Virus record (IMG/VR): IMGVR_UViG_3300023091_000012
Coordinates: 1-33,339 of that record
Reading direction: 5' to 3' (one strand)
Origin: a virus
Length of the DNA stretch: 33,339 bases
The position numbers were made by a program, and so were the translations under genes. Of the stretch, positions 22,704 through 31,522 are shown in pieces (positions within the stretch are counted from its first letter, which is position 1; every line of letters starts with the position of its first letter). The notes below the pieces were generated by a model. It ran no database searches. It was not told the DNA's origin and worked only from the letters and a program-made list of their open reading frames with translations.

Positions 22704-23819
22704 ATGATCGGACCGACGCCGCTCGACCTCTGCACAATAGACGAAGCCGTCAACTGGATATTCGGAGCTCCGCAGAACGCCGGCCAAAACACAAGCGTCC
22801 TTCAGGCCTTGATTTCATCGCTATCCCTTGACATCCTGCGGCGCACGGGGCGGGCCAGCCAGAATGCCTCAATCCCCGCGCAGTCGCCATTTAACCAGGC
22901 CGTCAATTATTCCGAGTCCTACTCCGGCAACGGAAACTGTCTCCTGCAGCTCCGAAACTGGCCGATCCTGTCCGTCTCGTCCGTTACGGTCTTTTCGCAG
23001 CCGGTCCCGGCGTCTTCCGGTCCGAACAGTTGGGGATGGTTCATCGACGATAGCGGCCGCTTTCTCGGTGTACGGTTCTGGGGCTTGATGACCGGCTCCG
23101 GCGGATACTGGGGCGGCGGTTGGGCCGGTATCCGGGGTTATGGCGGCGGCCGTCCCGGATGGCCAAAGGCGATCGATTGCATTCAGGTGTCCTACTCGGC
23201 CGGTTTCGCCGCGCAGCCGATCCCGGATGAACTCCGAACCGTTCCCGCCCTGCCTCCCTCATGGGTCGCGCGCGGAGCATACGGAAATGGCCAGACGATC
23301 TTCGATGGAAAGAATATCCAGACATGCTCAATCATCGCCGGCAATGCCACGACGGCGAACGCCGGGGCGTCTACGCCGGTCTGGGGCGCGGACAAGGGCG
23401 CGGTGACACCGGACGGCGGAAGTATCGCATGGACGTGCCAGGGAGCGCCGTACACGGTCACCGTGAACCAACTGCCATGGGTATCCGATGGCGGTGTGAG
23501 GTATTTTTCCGGCGGGCTTCCTTTGACGCCGGTTCTGACCGCGCCGTCCGCCGGGCAGTATTATCTTTTGGGAAACGGCTCCTACCTGTTCAACTCCGCC
23601 GATGCCGGGAGTCAGGTGCAGATTAGTTATCAAACCGCCGGGACGCCGCTGGATCTGAAAGAAGCCATGCTGCGATGGGTGAACATGATCTACAAGAGGA
23701 GAGGATGGGAGGGCATCCGTTCGCTGATGCAGAAGGATGCCGGGTCGACGATTTACACCAGCTTCGAGATCGATCCGAGCGTTGCGAAGACGATTGAGTA
23801 TTACAAGCGGAGAGCATAG
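22704..23819 (+). CDS. Head-tail connector protein with inserted beta modules
   Basis: The N-terminus (LDLCTIDEAVNWIFGAPQ...LQALISSLSLDILRRTGR) and C-terminus (DLKEAMLRWVNMIYKRRGWEGIRSL) together look like a gp6-type head-completion/connector protein split by a large insertion. The middle contains strands typical of connector proteins (LQLRNWPILSVSSVTVF). Two beta modules then follow. The first contains GNIQT-like text (NIQTCSIIAGNATTANAG). The second (~249-311, PYTVTVNQLPWVSDGGVRYF, GQYYLLGNGSYLFNSADAG) recurs in the tail tube and tip proteins. The order after the capsid supports the role. Confidence 0.7.
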   Translation: MIGPTPLDLCTIDEAVNWIFGAPQNAGQNTSVLQALISSLSLDILRRTGRASQNASIPAQSPFNQAVNYSESYSGNGNCLLQLRNWPILSVSSVTVFSQPVPASSGPNSWGWFIDDSGRFLGVRFWGLMTGSGGYWGGGWAGIRGYGGGRPGWPKAIDCIQVSYSAGFAAQPIPDELRTVPALPPSWVARGAYGNGQTIFDGKNIQTCSIIAGNATTANAGASTPVWGADKGAVTPDGGSIAWTCQGAPYTVTVNQLPWVSDGGVRYFSGGLPLTPVLTAPSAGQYYLLGNGSYLFNSADAGSQVQISYQTAGTPLDLKEAMLRWVNMIYKRRGWEGIRSLMQKDAGSTIYTSFEIDPSVAKTIEYYKRRA

Positions 23820-24326
23820 ATGGCTGATGTCCGCCCAGGGCCGTTCCGTGAATCCGTAGGCGTCACGATCGACACCAACGCCGTCGGGCCGTTCCTCGAA
23901 TCGAAGACCGGGGCGATACGGGCGGCGCTGGCGGAGAAAATGGGTTTGACATCTAGGAATCTAGCTGTGGCGGTCAGCGCGAAGGTTGCAGGACAAGTGT
24001 TGCAGGTTCATACCGGGCGTCTGTCCGGCAGCATCCGAACGCTCCCGACCGAGACAAGCCCCAATGAGATTACCGGCGGCGCGGCGGCGGGCGGCGCTCA
24101 GGTGGTCTATGCGCGGCCCCTTGAATATGGCTCGAGGGCGCATATCATTCAGGCAATCAACGCGAAGGCTCTGCACTTTCAGATTGGCGGCAAGGAGATA
24201 TTCGCCAAGCAGGTGATGCACCCCGGAACCCGCGCCTATGCCTTCATGCGCGGAACCCTAGACGAGCAGGCCACGAGTATCATCGAGGGCTTTCAGGAGA
24301 CGGCAGCGGAGGCCGCGGCATCATGA
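23820..24326 (+). CDS. HK97 gp10-like head-tail joining protein
   Basis: QVHTGRLSGSIRT and VVYARPLEYGSRAHII are the hallmark of the HK97 gp10/tail-component family, which forms part of the neck. The C-terminus (YAFMRGTLDEQATSIIEGFQE) fits that family's closing helix. It begins immediately after the connector stop and ends in ATGA with the next gene. The family is recognised with good confidence. Confidence 0.78.
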   Translation: MADVRPGPFRESVGVTIDTNAVGPFLESKTGAIRAALAEKMGLTSRNLAVAVSAKVAGQVLQVHTGRLSGSIRTLPTETSPNEITGGAAAGGAQVVYARPLEYGSRAHIIQAINAKALHFQIGGKEIFAKQVMHPGTRAYAFMRGTLDEQATSIIEGFQETAAEAAAS

Positions 24327-24826
24327 AACTACCGGCAGAGACGGTCTATCGTGCAATTTTCGCCCAGGCGTGCTCCATCAACGCACCCCAGGCTAACGGC
24401 AATCCATCCCAAACGCCGCTTATCACGATGTCCCGCCGCTGGGTTCACTGGGACCAGGTTGGCGATATTCCGATGCCCGCCCTCTACCAACTTCAACCGG
24501 CGGACGGGATACGGCTCGTGCATGGTGAGCGCGGAATCACGAAGTATGAGTTGACGGCGTTTCTGTTCCTCTATTTTGCGGTTGACTCCGGCAACCTGAA
24601 CGCCTCGGCATCGCCTCTGCTGAACAGCTACTTTAACGCCATGGACCTGGCCTTTCAGCCCTCACTGATCGCCTTGAACGGTAAGCCGAACATGGGCGGC
24701 CGGCAGCAGCTAGGGCTCGGGCCGGCGCTTGAGGAATGCTGGATAGATGGAAGAGTTCCGTTTGATGAGGGACTTCTGGCGCCTCCCGCCATGCTGGTAT
24801 TTACCGTCAAGGCAATTTGCGGCTAA
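24323..24826 (+). CDS. Tail terminator/completion-like protein
   Basis: A 167-residue protein in the usual place for the tail terminator, between the joining protein and the tail tube. LPAETVYRAIFAQACSI starts the chain and WVHWDQVGDIPMPALYQLQP follows. KYELTAFLFLYF and PAMLVFTVKAIC look like the strands of a minor-tail U-like fold. The call rests mainly on position and size. It overlaps the upstream gene by ATGA. Confidence 0.55.
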   Translation: MKLPAETVYRAIFAQACSINAPQANGNPSQTPLITMSRRWVHWDQVGDIPMPALYQLQPADGIRLVHGERGITKYELTAFLFLYFAVDSGNLNASASPLLNSYFNAMDLAFQPSLIALNGKPNMGGRQQLGLGPALEECWIDGRVPFDEGLLAPPAMLVFTVKAICG

Positions 24827-24827
24827 C

Positions 24828-24861
24828 CATCATTGCCCGGTTTACCCCCGTGGTGTAGATT
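24828..24861 (+). promoter_or_regulatory. Late-type promoter, tail tube operon
   Basis: CATCATT (24828-24834) overlaps TTGCCC (24833-24838); a 17-bp spacer and TAGATT (24856-24861) follow. It aligns without gaps with the promoters at 12397 and 17701. Unlike those, it leaves a leader of about 40 bases before ATG 24909, which has GAAGGAG. Confidence 0.65.
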
Positions 24862-24908
24862 GCACTTGAGAAACAGCGGACCCCCTGGCCGCCCGAAGGA
24901 GAACCGCG

Positions 24909-25940
24909 ATGGGTGCAGAACAACTCCAGACTCTAGGCTTTGGATCGGGCATTCTATTTGGCTTCCCGAACGGGGGGCAGACGGGCCAGAACCTCTCGCC
25001 GGTCCAGATCGGCACGGTGCAAAGCGCCAAGGTGGACATCAAGGTCGAACTCAAGACGCTGTTCGGCCTTTACAAATACCCCGTGGATTCGGCGACCGGA
25101 AAGAGCACGATCAACGGCAGCGTCAGCTTTGCGCAGCTTGAGGGCACGGCCTGGAATTCCTTGATGTTCGGCTCTTCCGGCTCGGTATCCTCCGGCACGG
25201 CGCAAACGGGAAGCTACCGCGAGGAGTGGACTGTCCCCGTGTCCACTTATACGGTAACGGTCACCAACGCCGCCCACTTCGTTCAGGATGGAGGCGTTCT
25301 TTATGCCGCCAACGGCCAGATACTGAATGCGATCACCAGCGGGACGCCGGCGCAAGGCGAGTACACGGTATCCAATGGCGTTTATGTCTTCGCCGCGGCC
25401 GATGTAGGGGCATCCATGCTGATCACCTACACCTACTCGAAAACGACGGCGAACGCCACGGACATTTACGAGGGCAACATCCCCGGAACGCCCTACCAGA
25501 TCACGGTTCCCCATGCGGCGAATTACGTGTCGACCGGCAACGTGGTTTACGGCGCGACCGGCGCCCCGTTGGAGGTCACATCCGGCACCCCGTCGACGGG
25601 CCAGTACGAGGTTGCCGCCGGCGTCTACACATTCGCCGCCGCCGATGTCGGTGAATCGGTGATCATCAACTACGTCTACTCCGGCGCCGCCGCGGGCCAG
25701 ACATTCACCATCGTGAACACCGCCATGGGCACCGGCCCGATTGTCGGGCTCTATCTCTATCTGCCCTACGAATCGCCCAGCTTTGCGGAGTTGAACCGCG
25801 GCCTCTACTTCCCGAACGTCCGCTTTGGGAATCTCAGCCTGGCAACGAAACTCGACGATTACACGATGGAGGATACGAGCTTCGAGGCGTACTCGAACCC
25901 CGTCACCGGCATTGTGATGCAGCAATATCTGCCGTGGTAA
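24909..25940 (+). CDS. Major tail tube protein with two repeated beta modules
   Basis: 343 residues with its own promoter and strong ribosome site, as expected for the abundant tail tube. The start (GAEQLQTLGFGSGILFG) and a VDIKVELKTLFGLYKYPVD segment fit a tube strand layout. Two tandem modules (25240-25440 and 25490-25685) read TYTVTVTNAAHFVQDGGVLY and PYQITVPHAANYVSTGNVVY, each ending in a strand ITYTYS or INYVYS. The C-terminus (YFPNVRFGNLSLATKLDDYTMEDTSFEAY) closes the tube fold. Two modules would decorate each subunit. Function is from position and pattern. Confidence 0.72.
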   Translation: MGAEQLQTLGFGSGILFGFPNGGQTGQNLSPVQIGTVQSAKVDIKVELKTLFGLYKYPVDSATGKSTINGSVSFAQLEGTAWNSLMFGSSGSVSSGTAQTGSYREEWTVPVSTYTVTVTNAAHFVQDGGVLYAANGQILNAITSGTPAQGEYTVSNGVYVFAAADVGASMLITYTYSKTTANATDIYEGNIPGTPYQITVPHAANYVSTGNVVYGATGAPLEVTSGTPSTGQYEVAAGVYTFAAADVGESVIINYVYSGAAAGQTFTIVNTAMGTGPIVGLYLYLPYESPSFAELNRGLYFPNVRFGNLSLATKLDDYTMEDTSFEAYSNPVTGIVMQQYLPW

Positions 25941-25974
25941 GCGGCATTCATCAAAAAGAAAGGTAGCCCCCTGT

Positions 25975-26382
25975 ATGCGTAGCGACATGATCGTAATCGG
26001 CGGACAGCCGCACCCCGTCAAAGGCTTGTCCGTCTCGCAATCCATAATGGAAGACCTCTTGGCCGCCGAGGCCAACCGGGGCGCGGACAATAAAACCAAG
26101 GTCAGCGTCCGTATGCGCCGTATGGCCGTTTCGCTCCAGAACGGCAAGGCATTCCTGCCCGACCTCAAATCTCCGGTGGACGAAAATGGAAAGCACCGCG
26201 GGCAGATCGGGACCGCGGACCTTCCGATTGAGAAGGTTATCGAGCTCCTGGACACCGATCTATGGGATTCGGCCAAGGAGTTCTACGACGCCGAGGTCGT
26301 GGTCATGGGCCTGACCGGCTTCGGTACGCCGAATTCCAAGGAGTCCGCCGCGGGCGCGGGGGAATCACCAGCGGCGGAATAA
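25975..26382 (+). CDS. Tail assembly chaperone, short form (gpG-like)
   Basis: A 135-residue protein directly between the tail tube and the tape measure, where tail chaperones sit. It reads MIVIGGQPHPVKGLSVSQSIMEDLL, KVIELLDTDLWDSAKEFYDAE and a Gly/Ala/Ser tail. The following frame continues in -1 and would give a longer gpGT-like product. AAAGG lies rather far (about 12 bases) upstream of the ATG. Confidence 0.65.
   Translation: MRSDMIVIGGQPHPVKGLSVSQSIMEDLLAAEANRGADNKTKVSVRMRRMAVSLQNGKAFLPDLKSPVDENGKHRGQIGTADLPIEKVIELLDTDLWDSAKEFYDAEVVVMGLTGFGTPNSKESAAGAGESPAAE
26358..26362 (+). promoter_or_regulatory. Candidate -1 frameshift site (GGGGG)
   Basis: In the chaperone frame the codons are gcg ggg gaa. 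A slip of one base back after ggg gives gga atc acc, which continues the second frame without a stop. A five-G run lets tRNA-Gly re-pair, but the A-site GAA would change to GGA, so this is not a canonical XXXYYYZ heptamer. Confidence 0.4.
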
Positions 26383-26684
26383 TCAAGTGGTATGAGCGCA
26401 ATTTCCGTCGCCTGATCCGCGAAACCGGCTGGACTTACGAATACATCGAGGCGATGGATATGTCCCGCTTCATGGAGTTCGTCGAGGAGTTCAAGACTCT
26501 TCCGCCCGTCCATGAAATCGAGCGCACGCAGATTCTTCTTCCCGGCGATAAGGGTTATCCTAAAACAGACAAGCGCATGGCCGAGAAGGTGGTGCGGGAT
26601 GCCATCAAGCCGGCGGGCGAAGCCCCTGTATGGTTGAGGAACGCTTTAGATAAAGCGAAGCGGAAGGGGAAGAAAAATGTCTGA
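26361..26684 (+). CDS. Tail assembly chaperone, frameshift extension (gpT-like part)
   Basis: The frame is -1 relative to the short chaperone and overlaps its end. From the slip it reads GITSGGIIKWYERNFRRLIRETGWTYEYIEAM and continues to KAKRKGKKNV, about 107 residues. Tail chaperone pairs before the tape measure are commonly made this way. No good independent start lies near its head; an ATG at 26455 would remove a third of it. The stop overlaps the tape-measure start. Confidence 0.6.
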   Translation, partial: GITSGGIIKWYERNFRRLIRETGWTYEYIEAMDMSRFMEFVEEFKTLPPVHEIERTQILLPGDKGYPKTDKRMAEKVVRDAIKPAGEAPVWLRNALDKAKRKGKKNV

Positions 26685-29076
26685 CGACTCCCAGATTCGA
26701 ATAGGCTTGTCGATCGATACGAGCGGGCTCAGCGCGGCGCGGAGTCAAGCGCAGCAGTCGGCAGATCAGATTGCGGCGGCATATCAGCGAGTAGCTGCCG
26801 CTGCGCTTGAAGCCCAGAACGTTCAATCTCGCCACAGGGACATTATCAAACAGTATCAGGTCGGCGCGATCGGTGCGGCGGAGTCCACCAAACTACTTGC
26901 CCAAAACCTTGCAGAGAATGCGGCTGCCGCATCCGTAGCAGCAGGCGCAGAGAAAGAACTTGTCTCCGCACTGGCCGCAACCGCCGCCGGAGAAAATGCG
27001 GTCACCGCAGCCGTAGGGAGAGGCATTTCCGCCAGGCAGAGTGCAACGGCCTCTATCGGCATTCTCGAAGGCCGCATGATGAGTGGCAACCGAGCCGCGG
27101 CGGCGTTCCTGAGCACCACTTTAGGCCTTGGACCCGCCCTACAGATGGCGTTCCCGGTAATCGGCCTGATCGCCCTCGGAGAAGTCGCGGGTCGGGTAGG
27201 GAAAATGCTCTATGACGCCTTCGATATGGGTGGCGAGCGCGCGCGCAAGACAGCAGAAGATATCCAAGAGGTGACGAATTCTCTACGTATGATGAACGAT
27301 GAAATCAACGTTGAGATTGACCGCCTGACGGTAGCGAATGAAAAACTTGAGCATAAGCCAACGAACGGGATGAAGTTGGCAATCGACGAGGCGATTCTAG
27401 ACGCAGATCGGCTTGACCAAAAACTAGACGGCGTCCTCAAGAAGGTCGAGACCGCCATCAAGGGGATGTCCGGAAGTTTCCTGCAGCAGGTTGTTGGCCA
27501 GCAGGGTGGGACCGGCTATGAGCAAACGATGGCGTCCGAACATGAACGGCACCTTTCCGAGCAGGTCAACACGCAGGGAGAATTAAATGAATCAACGTCC
27601 TATTACAACTCGCTGCTGATTCGGCAGAAAGAATTGAAGGGGTGGATAAACGACACGGGGACATCCCCAGCCACCACGCCGGCGTATCAAACGGAACTTG
27701 ACGCGGTCCAGCGTCTGATGAATGCGCAAGCCCAGGAGCAGCAGTACATCAAAGCAACCATGGACCTTCAGGGCGCCCAGACAGAGCACCAAACGCTTGT
27801 TGATGCCCACTCCCCAAAAGAGAAAGAATCCCCCGAGGTTAAGGACCAATTCCGCATCCGCAAAAAGGAGCTTGAGGATTACGGGCGCAGCGTCGAGGAA
27901 GAAACCAAAACGCAGGAAGAGATTCTCAATCACAGCATGGACTGGCAACTGGGAGAGCAGAAGTTTGCTACAACCCAAGAGATTGCCGATGCCAACACGG
28001 TGATGGTAACGCGCATCGATGCGGGGAAGAAAACAGAGGAAGCGGACCGGCAGGCAGCGGAAGAGTGGAGGCGCACCCACGAAGAGCAAATGCGGATGAT
28101 GCAGGAGCAGACGGAAGCCGCTCTGAAATCCACAACCCAGCAGGAAGAGGAAGCTAACAGGATCATTTCCTTCCGCGAAAAGATGGGAACCATCACGCCA
28201 AAGCAGGCGGAACAGGAGAAGATCGCCGTCTCCTACGCGGCGGAAAACGAAAGGGTAGGAGCCCTATCTGCGCAGCAGGCTCAATATCATCCCATGGAGG
28301 GAGGCGACCAACTCGCCGCATACACCAAGATCCAGGACGAGATAACCGCGGCGCAGCGCAAGGGAGCGGCAGGGCGCGAGCAGATCGCCCAGCAAGAGGC
28401 CGAACGTGAGATGCAGACGTACATAAAGTACGCCGAGCAGACCAATCAGGCGCTAATCGGCGGCCTCAACGAATGGATGACAACACACAAGAAGTTCACA
28501 GACGCCATGATCGACGCCGGTAAGCGTTGGGCTGTATCGATGATCGATGATATTGCTGAGGTTATGTTGAAAAAACTAGAGATGTGGGTAATGGATAAGA
28601 CCATAGGCCAGAGTGGAGAGAAAGATGCTACTGCAAAAAATGCCGACACAATTGCTTCGCAGGCTCTAGTAGCAGAAAGCGCCGCTGGAATGGCTGCTGC
28701 CGAGTATGCGGCAACTATGGCTATCTTGGGACCAGCCGCCGCCGCCGCCGCCGGGGCTGCTATGTTGGGAGTCATGCAGCCGTTTGTTTTAGCAGCTTCG
28801 ATGGAAACGGGCGGCATTGTTCCGGGAAGAAATGGGCAGGGAGTACCAATTCTGGCTCATGCCGGCGAAGCCGTGCTGCCAACGCCGATGACCTCCATGC
28901 TGATGAATGCGGCGGGCAATGGGGGCGGCGGGGGCGGCCACACCTTCAACACTCACTCAACCATCAACGCAACCGTCATGGACAGCAAGGGGCTGGAGGG
29001 GTTGGCCCGGCGGAGCGCGGATGCAAACGCACTGCATTTGAAACGAGCGGCGCGGCGGATGAATATCACGTGTTGA
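26677..29076 (+). CDS. Tail tape measure protein, 799 aa
   Basis: A long, mainly helical protein after the chaperones is the tape measure, which sets tail length and lines the tube. Helical Gln/Ala-rich repeats (SAARSQAQQSADQIAAAYQRVAAAALEAQN) start it. Hydrophobic segments lie at about residues 146-172 (LGPALQMAFPVIGLIALGEVAG) and near 670-710 (AAEYAATMAILGPAAAAAAGAAMLGVMQPFVLA). The end is Gly-rich with HTFNTHSTINATVMD, as in many tape measures. From 799 residues at about 1.5 A per residue (general rule), the tail would be near 120 nm. GGAAGGGGAAG precedes the ATG. Confidence 0.85.
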   Translation: MSDDSQIRIGLSIDTSGLSAARSQAQQSADQIAAAYQRVAAAALEAQNVQSRHRDIIKQYQVGAIGAAESTKLLAQNLAENAAAASVAAGAEKELVSALAATAAGENAVTAAVGRGISARQSATASIGILEGRMMSGNRAAAAFLSTTLGLGPALQMAFPVIGLIALGEVAGRVGKMLYDAFDMGGERARKTAEDIQEVTNSLRMMNDEINVEIDRLTVANEKLEHKPTNGMKLAIDEAILDADRLDQKLDGVLKKVETAIKGMSGSFLQQVVGQQGGTGYEQTMASEHERHLSEQVNTQGELNESTSYYNSLLIRQKELKGWINDTGTSPATTPAYQTELDAVQRLMNAQAQEQQYIKATMDLQGAQTEHQTLVDAHSPKEKESPEVKDQFRIRKKELEDYGRSVEEETKTQEEILNHSMDWQLGEQKFATTQEIADANTVMVTRIDAGKKTEEADRQAAEEWRRTHEEQMRMMQEQTEAALKSTTQQEEEANRIISFREKMGTITPKQAEQEKIAVSYAAENERVGALSAQQAQYHPMEGGDQLAAYTKIQDEITAAQRKGAAGREQIAQQEAEREMQTYIKYAEQTNQALIGGLNEWMTTHKKFTDAMIDAGKRWAVSMIDDIAEVMLKKLEMWVMDKTIGQSGEKDATAKNADTIASQALVAESAAGMAAAEYAATMAILGPAAAAAAGAAMLGVMQPFVLAASMETGGIVPGRNGQGVPILAHAGEAVLPTPMTSMLMNAAGNGGGGGGHTFNTHSTINATVMDSKGLEGLARRSADANALHLKRAARRMNITC

Positions 29077-29106
29077 TGTAAAATGGGGTAGTGTCGACCC
29101 TTGCGC

Positions 29107-29112
29107 TATACT
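29107..29112 (+). promoter_or_regulatory. -10 box TATACT, leaderless type
   Basis: TATACT ends six bases before GTG 29119. No Shine-Dalgarno or clear -35 is visible. Confidence 0.4.
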
Positions 29113-29118
29113 TGACCC

Positions 29119-29862
29119 GTGGCCACTCTACCGACATTACCGATCCCCCCCGGCGTCGAATGGGAATCTCACAAATCCCCCCGCTTTAACACGGTCACCC
29201 AGCATCCGGTAAGCGGAGCGCGCCCTGTATCGTTCAGCGTCTCGCAGTTTCCGAGCTGGGAATGGGATTTGTCCTGGTCGGTTTTGCGCGATCAAGGCTT
29301 ATGGCCGGAGTCGGAAGACGTGCCGGCGGGCGTCAATAACGCCAACGACCTTAAGCCGGATTTTTTTGCCCTGCAAGATTTCTTTTTAGCCATGAACGGC
29401 TCAAATGGCCGCTTTATCTACGATCCGGCCGCCAACCCGGTTCCGCTTGAGGATACCTACATCACGCCGATAATCGCCGGCACGCTGGTCAACGGCTACT
29501 CCGGCACTACCAACGGAACGCAAACCGTTTTCCAGTTGTATCGCACCAGCAAGGTGACAGGGTCGCTCGTTCCCGTCGAAGCGATCGATGCGCTGTCGGC
29601 CATCTCCAGCGACGTCGGAATCAATCCGTTTGCCCTCTACCTGGACGGTGCGCTGGTCAACTCCTCGCTGTACACGCTCTCGCAATATCCCCTACAGGTG
29701 ACGTTCGGGACGGCGCCATCGGCGGGAAAGGCATTGTCGTGGAATGGGAATTACGCTTACGTGGCAAAGTTCCTCGATGATACTCTCGACTTCGATCAGT
29801 TTGTCCAAAACCTCTACTCGCTTCAAAGTTGTAAGTTGGAGCAAGTGCCCCTCGGATTCTAA
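29119..29862 (+). CDS. DUF2460-type distal tail protein
   Basis: The first part (VEWESHKSPRFNTVTQHPVSGARP, then FFALQDFFLAMNGSNGRFIYDPA) matches DUF2460 proteins, represented by the distal tail protein (gp12) of gene transfer agents. The second half (FALYLDGALVNSSLYTLSQYPLQVTFGTAPSAGKALSW) is the beta part of the same family. It starts with GTG six bases after a -10 box. Four genes follow in the GTA-like order. Confidence 0.78.
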   Translation: MATLPTLPIPPGVEWESHKSPRFNTVTQHPVSGARPVSFSVSQFPSWEWDLSWSVLRDQGLWPESEDVPAGVNNANDLKPDFFALQDFFLAMNGSNGRFIYDPAANPVPLEDTYITPIIAGTLVNGYSGTTNGTQTVFQLYRTSKVTGSLVPVEAIDALSAISSDVGINPFALYLDGALVNSSLYTLSQYPLQVTFGTAPSAGKALSWNGNYAYVAKFLDDTLDFDQFVQNLYSLQSCKLEQVPLGF

Positions 29863-29865
29863 GCC

Positions 29866-30813
29866 ATGGCGCAACAGTATTCAGCCGATCTTCTCGCCCT
29901 CTACGCCGCGGCCCCCTACACGAAAATCTATCGCGCCCATCTTTTCGCAATCGGCCCATGCCGCAACGGAGCCATGATCTACGCCACGGACGGCCGCGCG
30001 CCGATCACCTACGATGGGAACCAATACCATCCGTGGCTCTACGGCTTCTGGAAACGCGGCGCGCAGACCGTTAAGATCGGCTTTGAATCGAACTCCATCG
30101 ACCTGACCGTCTACTCCGACGAGCAGTTCCAGCCGATCTTCTTCCCCGGCACAAATAACCTCGTCTACCTCATGGACGGCATCTATGCCGGGCTTCTTGC
30201 CGCGGCTCCCGTGACCATCTACCGGGCCACGATGAGCACATGGGGCGTCGTGGTAGGGCCAACGGGCGGCAGCCTGATATCGACGCGGTTCGTAGGCGAA
30301 TGCGGGGAGACGAACGACCTCGGGCCGACGAAATGCACGATCAAGGTCCGGGATCTGATGTACCGCCTGAATCTCGATTGCCCACAACAGCTTATTCAGG
30401 CCAACTGCCGGTGGGTCCTGTACTCCAGCGGCTGCGCATTGAGCAAGGCGGCATTTACGCGCTCCGGGCAGTCTATCGGAGGATTGATCGACCCGCGAAC
30501 TCTCCAGCCGGCAGCCAACCTGTCAACCATCAGCCCGGCGGGGACGTTTTCCAAGGGGCAGATCACCTTTACATCCGGCGCCAACAACGGCATAACCTAC
30601 ACGGTCGCCGTCTGGACACCGGGCGCGGGATCGGTGCCGGACCAGGTGCAATTGGATGCGCCTCCGCTGTTCGATATGACGGTGGGCGATACGTTCTCGA
30701 TTGCGGAGGGGTGTAATCACACTTTCGCGTCATGCCTCAACCTGCAACCGAGTACGGCTTACGTGAACTTCGGGGGAATGAATTTCGTCCCCCAGCCGGA
30801 AGCTGCACTTTGA
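29866..30813 (+). CDS. DUF2163/BR0599-type tail hub protein
   Basis: The N-terminal region (KIYRAHLFAIGPCRNGAMIYATDGRAPITYDGNQY) matches DUF2163. The C-terminus (GCNHTFASCLNL, then YVNFGGMNFVPQPE) is the typical BR0599 ending, with its Cys residues. In gene transfer agents this is gp13, the baseplate hub next to the distal tail protein. It begins three bases after the upstream stop with no visible ribosome site, so coupling is likely. Confidence 0.8.
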   Translation: MAQQYSADLLALYAAAPYTKIYRAHLFAIGPCRNGAMIYATDGRAPITYDGNQYHPWLYGFWKRGAQTVKIGFESNSIDLTVYSDEQFQPIFFPGTNNLVYLMDGIYAGLLAAAPVTIYRATMSTWGVVVGPTGGSLISTRFVGECGETNDLGPTKCTIKVRDLMYRLNLDCPQQLIQANCRWVLYSSGCALSKAAFTRSGQSIGGLIDPRTLQPAANLSTISPAGTFSKGQITFTSGANNGITYTVAVWTPGAGSVPDQVQLDAPPLFDMTVGDTFSIAEGCNHTFASCLNLQPSTAYVNFGGMNFVPQPEAAL

Positions 30814-30841
30814 GTAGATCAACGAATAGGAGTCTTGCTAG

Positions 30842-31042
30842 ATGAGGAATCAATGCGACAGATGCGGGCGCCGATACGATGACGAGTTCCACTCCACTGT
30901 TTGCCCACACAAGGGTTTTGGTTTCTGCGCCGTTTGCGATTGCACAATATGTGTGTGCGATTCGAGAACCTCGCGGGACTGGAAGCGCAGCGCAAACAAT
31001 GGCAAAGCATTCCGGCCAGGAATGACGGCGGTGCGCATATGA
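30842..31042 (+). CDS. Small Cys/His-rich protein inside the tail-tip cluster
   Basis: 66 residues. CDRCGRRYDDEFHSTVCPHK and FCAVCDCTICVC give up to nine Cys and two His in ~45 residues, enough for two zinc sites. AGGAG (30828-30832) precedes the ATG and the stop overlaps the hydrolase start (ATGA). It has no place in the standard gene-transfer-agent order, so it is an insert in this module. Its role is unknown. Confidence 0.6.
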   Translation: MRNQCDRCGRRYDDEFHSTVCPHKGFGFCAVCDCTICVCDSRTSRDWKRSANNGKAFRPGMTAVRI

Positions 31043-31521
31043 CCGAATCCGAAGGCCGCGCCGCTTTGATTGAGACTGCCAAACTCTGGCTCGGGACGCC
31101 GTACAATGAAGCCCCGCCGCCCCTCCGCGGTATCGGCGCCAACTGCGCCACGCTCATGTGGGCCATCTACCGCGACGCCGGGATTTTGCCGAAAGACGCT
31201 CCGATGCCCCGCTGGTACAGCCCGCAACTGCACATTCATAGCCGGGAGGAACGGCTGCTCGAAAGCATCAAGCAATGCGGCGGCGCGCCGATTGCCGAAG
31301 CCATGGTCAAGCCCGGCGACGTTGTAGCCTATCTGACCGGCAGAGGCCATGGGCATTTGGCTATGGTCATCGAGTGGCCCCGCAAAATTCTTCAAACGCA
31401 CAAGGCTACCGGGTGCCAGTACGGCCACGGGCGCGAAGGACGCTTGAGCGGAGTCCGGCTTGAGTTCTATTCGCTCTGGAGTCCAACCCCCAATCCCCCT
31501 GAGAAAGAGGCGGCTGCATAG
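31039..31521 (+). CDS. NlpC/P60-family tail peptidoglycan hydrolase
   Basis: Cell-wall peptidase of the tail tip, the counterpart of GTA gp14. The catalytic Cys is in GIGANCATLMWAIY (Cys36). The catalytic His is in GRGHGHLAMVIEW (His106), and VKPGDVVAYL precedes it as in NlpC/P60 enzymes. It has 160 residues from ATG 31039, which overlaps the upstream Cys-rich gene; an upstream in-frame start at 30901 lies within that gene and is rejected. It would help the tail open the cell wall on entry. Confidence 0.82.
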   Translation: MTESEGRAALIETAKLWLGTPYNEAPPPLRGIGANCATLMWAIYRDAGILPKDAPMPRWYSPQLHIHSREERLLESIKQCGGAPIAEAMVKPGDVVAYLTGRGHGHLAMVIEWPRKILQTHKATGCQYGHGREGRLSGVRLEFYSLWSPTPNPPEKEAAA

Positions 31522-31522
31522 C

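Noticed and set aside
24954-26276. 440-codon minus-strand frame opposite the tail tube and chaperone genes
   Set aside because: Arg/Gly-rich shadow of well-supported plus-strand genes; no start signals.
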